Source of the DNA: Parvularcula sp039822105
GTDB taxonomy: Bacteria; Pseudomonadota; Alphaproteobacteria; Caulobacterales; Parvularculaceae
DNA: 64,000 bases
Direction of reading: 5' to 3'
Assembly (NCBI GenBank): GCA_039822105.1
Contig: JBCBMW010000016.1
Location: 16,320 to 80,319, forward strand
The number at the start of each line of letters is the position of its first letter. The first letter of the stretch is position 1. The notes beneath the pieces were generated by a model, which worked only from the letters and a program-made list of their open reading frames with translations, was not told the DNA's origin and did no database searches. Position numbers and translations under genes: made by a program. Below are positions 60,282 to 64,000 of this stretch, piece by piece.

Positions 60282-61019
60282 GTGCCTTCAAACAAGCGAG
60301 CAAGCGCCGGACGATGGCGGGCGGCCTTAGCGCCCCTGATCGCGCTCATGGGGTGCGAAGCCGACGACTACAACGCCTACGCTGACGCCCAGCTTGCTGA
60401 GCAAGAGAGCAGCCGCATTCTTGTTATTGGCGACTCCGTGATGTGGTGGGGGCTGGAGCAACAGGCCTCGGTGAGCGACGGGATGAGCCAGGTGCTGGGG
60501 GAGCCGGTCGTCAACCTCTCCGTGCCCGGCGCCCGTATCAGCGCGCCCGATCCCCAATGGGTTGCAGAGGGCCTCGATATCCACGCGCAGTATAGGAGCA
60601 AGGCGTGGGACTGGGTCGTGGTGGAAGGCGGGGCCAATGACTTGGCTGAGGAATGCCGCTGCAACGCCTGTGATGGCGTGCTGGATGAGCTGATCGCAGA
60701 AGGTGGCGCCTCGGGTGAAATTCCCGATTTGGTACAGGACGCGCGGGCCGACGGCGCCCGCGTCGTGGTGGTGGGATACTACGCACCGCCTTTGGCTGGC
60801 GGGGAGTTCGCCGCCTGCGCCGATGAGCTCTCCGTCCTGTCGTCCCGAATTGAGACATTGGCGAACAGAACCGGCGGGGTGACCTATGTGTCGATGGCGG
60901 AGGTTGTGGATCCGTCCGATGCTGGCGCCTATGATCCAGACCTTATCCATCCCTCGGCGACGAGTTCGCTCGCCATTGGGCGATTGATCGCCGAGGTGAT
61001 CGAGGCGGAAGAGAACTAG
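60282..61019 (+). CDS. SGNH/GDSL-family hydrolase lipoprotein
   Basis: The protein has 245 residues. The GTG start gives a basic N-region and a hydrophobic stretch ending LIALMGC, a lipobox. SGNH blocks are present: VIGDSVMWWGL (catalytic Ser), EGGANDLAEEC (Gly and Asn), and DLIHPSATSS (catalytic Asp and His). Such enzymes are esterases or acetyl-hydrolases of lipids or glycans. CRCNACD shows an extra Cys cluster of unknown role. It converges with the alkylsulfatase gene, leaving 10 bases between. Confidence 0.85.
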   Translation: MPSNKRASAGRWRAALAPLIALMGCEADDYNAYADAQLAEQESSRILVIGDSVMWWGLEQQASVSDGMSQVLGEPVVNLSVPGARISAPDPQWVAEGLDIHAQYRSKAWDWVVVEGGANDLAEECRCNACDGVLDELIAEGGASGEIPDLVQDARADGARVVVVGYYAPPLAGGEFAACADELSVLSSRIETLANRTGGVTYVSMAEVVDPSDAGAYDPDLIHPSATSSLAIGRLIAEVIEAEEN

Positions 61020-61029
61020 CGCTTCTCTC

Positions 61030-63051
61030 TTAGGGCTCGACGATATCGAACCAGAAGTTCGGTGTTTCGAGGCTGTCGAACATCTCGGAGAGGGCGCCGC
61101 GGTCGCCGTCGATGCTCATCCGCCCCGTGAGCGCCAGTTGAAGGGCCCGCACCTCGCGTGTGATCAGCCGGTTGAAGTCGCCGCGGGTCATTGTGACGGA
61201 CGTCAGCGGATCATCCGCTGGGCCGTCGCGGGGGACGATCACGGCTTCCGTCACCAGCAGAGTGACTGTTTCGTCTGTATCGGTGAACGTGAATTCGATC
61301 GTGTAAGGATCACGGTCGAGCAGCGCGGGGTCATAGCGCGCAGCCAGGGCGTCGAAGAGATCAAGCGTGGGCACTGCGCGCAAGAAGTCTCGATTGGCTG
61401 AATCAAGAGGCTCAAGGTCTGGCGGTCCCACCCGAAGCTCCTGCGCCGCGGTGAGAAAATAGCTCCGCCAAGCGCCGCTCTCGGACTGAAAGCCCAATTG
61501 TTCGTAGGCGGCAGCCAGCCAGTCGCGCGCCTCCTTATTCTCAGGCTCTGCGAAGACGAGATGGTTGAGAAGCTCCGCCACCCAGCGGTAGTCACCTTCT
61601 GCAAAGGACGTCTTCGCTAAGCTGAGCACCTGCTCCGCGCCCCCCATTGCGCTCACATAGCGCACAGACGTTTCGGTCCGGGGGAGGGCGTAGTAGTCCG
61701 CAGGCACACCGCTCCACCAACCGAAATAGTGCTGGTACACCGCTTTTGAGTTGTGGTTCAGCGTGCCGTAATAGCCGCGGGTGTCAAAGGTCTCCGACTG
61801 AAACACTGGCTCCTCGATCGCCTCCGCGGCTTCTGTTTGTGAAGCACCGGAGTTGGCGTGGCGCAGCGTTTGGTCGTGGATGTACCGATAGATATCGCGC
61901 TGCCGTTCAAGGAATTGCGTGATGTTGCCTGTGCCCCAGGTTGGCCAATGGTGGCTGGCAAAGACCACGTCGCTTTTGTCACCATAAAGAGCAAGAACAC
62001 GGTCGATGGCGCGGCTCCACGCGCGGGCATCGCGCACCTTGGCGCCGCGGGGCGTCAGGACGTTATGGAGTGTCGCCGTCGCGACTTCTGCCGTACAAAG
62101 AGCACGCTTTTCTGGTAGGTAGAACATGAACTCAGCCGGTGCTTCGGTATCGGCCGCGTCGATGAACTCAAAGATCACGCCGTCTATGGTGCGCGGTGAT
62201 CCGTCGCCATAGAGCTCCTCCGTGGGAAGAACGAGGCTGATGGTGCCGTTAGGGAGGCCAGGGCCAAGGCCTGAACCAACATGGGCGTGGGGCGCGCGCT
62301 CAATCGTGTTGCCGAACATCAGGCTGGCGCGGCGGCCCATATGGGTGCCCGCAAGAAGGTTCTCTGACACGGCGCTTTCAGAAAAGCCCGTCGGCGCGAG
62401 GATGGGGATGTCGCCCGCATCGATCTCTTCGTCAGTCAAAATACCCCGTGCACCGCCGAAATGGTCGACGTGAGAATGGGTGTAGATCATAGCCGACACG
62501 GGTCGCTCGCCCAGTGTTGTGTTCACGAGGTCAAGGGCGGCAGCGGCCGTTTCGGTCGCCGTGAGCGGATCAACGATGATCCAGCCCGTCTCGCCCGCAA
62601 TCACGCTCATCACCGCAAGATCATATCCGCGGATCTGATAGACCCCATCGGTCACCTCAAAGAGGCCGTGCATCGCTGCGAGTTGAGACTGTCGCCACAG
62701 GGACGGATTGACCGTGTCGGGAGCATCAGCAGCCAGAAAGTCGAACTGCGGGATGGACCAAACAACCTCGCCCTTGGCGTTGCGAATGGCATCATTGTCG
62801 ATCGCGGCGAGGAAGCCGCGTGCGGCATCATCACGGTCGGAAGGTTCGCCAAGCGGCAGGCGCGCAGCAGTGGCCGCATTGGCTATCCGCGTTGCCGCTG
62901 TCGCTGTTCCCGGCGGCGGCAACTGCCCAACAATGTCTTCCGTGACCGGAGGAGGTGAGGGGGGCTCGCTACTGACCCTGTCCGCTTCGTCTGGAGCGCA
63001 AGCCGCCATCGCCAGGGCCACAATGGAGCCCACCATCACGCGCGTTTTCAA
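61030..63051 (-). CDS. SdsA-type alkyl sulfatase (MBL fold) lipoprotein
   Basis: The protein has 673 residues. A lipoprotein signal ends ALAMAAC. The metallo-beta-lactamase domain carries IYTHSHVDHFGGARG (zinc motif, about residue 200), with DPLTATETAAAAL before it and FASHHWPTWG after it. A helical dimerisation region and a C-terminal SCP2-like domain (about 550-673) complete the SdsA1/BDS1 architecture. These enzymes hydrolyse primary alkyl sulfates such as dodecyl sulfate to alcohol and sulfate. The TTG start is supported by GGAGGG 8 bases upstream. Confidence 0.92.
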   Translation of the reverse strand: MKTRVMVGSIVALAMAACAPDEADRVSSEPPSPPPVTEDIVGQLPPPGTATAATRIANAATAARLPLGEPSDRDDAARGFLAAIDNDAIRNAKGEVVWSIPQFDFLAADAPDTVNPSLWRQSQLAAMHGLFEVTDGVYQIRGYDLAVMSVIAGETGWIIVDPLTATETAAAALDLVNTTLGERPVSAMIYTHSHVDHFGGARGILTDEEIDAGDIPILAPTGFSESAVSENLLAGTHMGRRASLMFGNTIERAPHAHVGSGLGPGLPNGTISLVLPTEELYGDGSPRTIDGVIFEFIDAADTEAPAEFMFYLPEKRALCTAEVATATLHNVLTPRGAKVRDARAWSRAIDRVLALYGDKSDVVFASHHWPTWGTGNITQFLERQRDIYRYIHDQTLRHANSGASQTEAAEAIEEPVFQSETFDTRGYYGTLNHNSKAVYQHYFGWWSGVPADYYALPRTETSVRYVSAMGGAEQVLSLAKTSFAEGDYRWVAELLNHLVFAEPENKEARDWLAAAYEQLGFQSESGAWRSYFLTAAQELRVGPPDLEPLDSANRDFLRAVPTLDLFDALAARYDPALLDRDPYTIEFTFTDTDETVTLLVTEAVIVPRDGPADDPLTSVTMTRGDFNRLITREVRALQLALTGRMSIDGDRGALSEMFDSLETPNFWFDIVEP

Positions 63052-63130
63052 GATCGAGCCCTCCGCTCATCGTCGTCTTTTCGACCATGATGACCGGGAC
63101 AAGCGCGGGAGACCAGCCCCCGAAGCCAGC

Positions 63131-63682
63131 TTAGCTGCCAAGCCCTGCCGCCTCGACGGCCTCGCGGTGCATGCGAGCCTCCTCGACATAGAAAGCTGCG
63201 CCCATCAGCGCCATCTTGTCTTCGCCTTCCCGCAGGTTGCGAAGCTTCTTGGCTGGCATGCCGCCCCACAGCTCACCAGAGGGCAAACGTTTGCGTGCGG
63301 ACAGGAACGCACCTGCGCCGAGAAAGGCGCCGCTTTCGATGACCGCGCCGTCAAGCACGGTGGCGCACATCCCGACAAAGCCGCCATTCTCCAACGTGCA
63401 GCCATGCAGCATGCAGCGGTGACCCACCAAAACATCATCGCCGATCAGTGTCGCTGTGCCGCCGCGACCTTCGGGGTCAACATGGATCACTGTGCCATCT
63501 TGCACATTGCTCCGTGCACCCACGACGATCTTGTTGGCGTCGCCGCGTAAAACACAGCCGTACCAGACCGATGCGTCGGGGCCGATTTCGACATCACCGA
63601 TGATGACCGCTCCTGGAGCGATGAAGGCGCTTTCGTGAATCTGCGGCGTCTTGCCTTCGAAGGGTAGGATCAGTGGCGTCAT
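63131..63682 (-). CDS. Gamma-carbonic anhydrase family protein
   Basis: The protein has 183 residues with a left-handed beta-helix of hexapeptide repeats (VIIGDVEIGPDASVWYGCVLRGD, then VLDGAVIESGAFLGAGAFL). Zinc-ligand positions are VIHVD and VGHRCMLHGC, matching the three His of YrdA/PaaY-like gamma carbonic anhydrases. Many such homologues have low or no activity. Its ATG overlaps the upstream DUF6491-like gene stop by 4 bases. Confidence 0.92.
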   Translation of the reverse strand: MTPLILPFEGKTPQIHESAFIAPGAVIIGDVEIGPDASVWYGCVLRGDANKIVVGARSNVQDGTVIHVDPEGRGGTATLIGDDVLVGHRCMLHGCTLENGGFVGMCATVLDGAVIESGAFLGAGAFLSARKRLPSGELWGGMPAKKLRNLREGEDKMALMGAAFYVEEARMHREAVEAAGLGS

Positions 63683-64000
63683 GTCTCGTCGTCTTCCGAA
63701 GTGGCGTCATCCTCGACCGCATATTCGTAGATTGCATCGATCAGGCAACTCTGAGTCGAGAAGGCAGTCCGCGACGGTACCGGGGTCTCGGACAAAAAGA
63801 GAGGCTCGTTGTCCTGGACACACCCGGAGGTAGCGAAGCGCGTGTTGAAGCCCACCCGTTGGGCCCGATTGGCAATGCGGCAGGGGCTGCGCAACGTCAC
63901 CAGGTATTGGTCGTTGGCACCGCGGAGCAGAATGATTCCCTCGCCGCCATCCCAATCAGAAAATCCGTTGATCGTGTTGCGGAAACAGATTCGTTCGACC
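63679..64000 (-). CDS. DUF6491-like protein, 5' end cut by window
   Basis: The frame is open to the window edge, so the N-terminus is missing. About 106 residues are visible, including ERICFRNTINGFSDWD, ILLRGANDQYLVTLRSPC and FATSGCVQDNEPLFLSETP, and ending in an acidic tail. The Cys pattern and the order of blocks resemble the small exported DUF6491 proteins of alphaproteobacteria; this is from memory and not certain. A start at the internal GTG (63900) would give a 73-residue fragment and is less likely. It overlaps the gamma-carbonic anhydrase gene. Confidence 0.6.
   Translation of the reverse strand, partial: VERICFRNTINGFSDWDGGEGIILLRGANDQYLVTLRSPCRIANRAQRVGFNTRFATSGCVQDNEPLFLSETPVPSRTAFSTQSCLIDAIYEYAVEDDATSEDDET

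Noticed and set aside
60133..60330. 65-codon frame overlapping the start of the SGNH lipoprotein gene
   Set aside because: It has no start signal or similarity and overlaps the lipoprotein signal sequence in another frame.
1..64000. CRISPR arrays, insertion sequences, integrases or attachment sites
   Set aside because: I saw no array of regularly spaced identical repeats, no transposase-like reading frame, and no duplicated tRNA end.

Overview
The window looks like chromosomal DNA of a GC-rich, Gram-negative alphaproteobacterium. The clues are a PodJ-like polar coiled-coil/Sel1 protein, a PraR-type XRE regulator, an alphaproteobacterial-type tRNA-Gly(CCC), a UbiA/complex I respiratory chain, KDO activation (kdsB) and a DUF2793 protein. 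A marine, aerobic, heterotrophic lifestyle is an inference from alkane hydroxylase, alkylsulfatase, TonB receptor and acyl-CoA genes. I see no rRNA, insertion sequence, integrase, CRISPR array or plasmid functions. Coding density is high on both strands, and many genes overlap by 1-4 bases.

Layout. 1-6.4 kb, plus strand: the end of a C-methyltransferase, YmdB, DUF2147, LysR, a membrane protein, YebC, a secreted GIN-repeat protein and EF-P. 6.4-13.3 kb: GT39 and GT2 glycosyltransferases, a PAS/GGDEF/EAL protein, and a minus-strand galE-like/vanZ/kdsB operon. 13.3-26.7 kb: the PodJ-like protein, an acyl-CoA dehydrogenase, a Tat-exported SDR, an OmpA lipoprotein, an rluB-hypothetical-VOC-rsmD operon, tRNA-Gly, and a GST/CitE pair facing a crotonase. 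26.7-36 kb: complex I genes nuoG, nuoF and nuoE on the minus strand, separated from one another by plus-strand exosortase, GDPD and alkB genes. 36-44 kb: TonB receptor, ubiA, msrB, a DUF2793 protein, a beta-propeller and an exonuclease/ATP-dependent DNA ligase pair. 44-48.8 kb: cysNC and cysD for sulfate activation, then an SDR and its TetR. 48.9-64 kb: mixed housekeeping and accessory genes (dusA, tauE, lpd, arginase-like, DUF417/TetR pair, POT transporter, hisN, XRE, SGNH lipoprotein, SdsA-type alkylsulfatase, gamma-carbonic anhydrase), ending in a truncated DUF6491-like gene.

How the genes work together. Four themes recur: respiration (nuoEFG, ubiA, lpd), envelope and glycan work (kdsB, galE-like, GT39, GT2, exosortase, OmpA lipoprotein), hydrocarbon and acyl-CoA turnover (alkB, acyl-CoA dehydrogenase, crotonase, CitE-like) and sulfur (cysD, cysNC, TauE/SafE, alkylsulfatase). 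The most unusual items are: an ATP sulfurylase small subunit (CysD) with an extra N-terminal helix-turn-helix-like domain and three evenly spaced repeats at its own start; a GalE homologue that has lost both catalytic Tyr and Lys; the broken-up nuo cluster; and an SDR whose catalytic Lys is Asn. I did not find one large, obviously new multigene system. The CysD fusion with its repeats is the best candidate for undescribed regulation.
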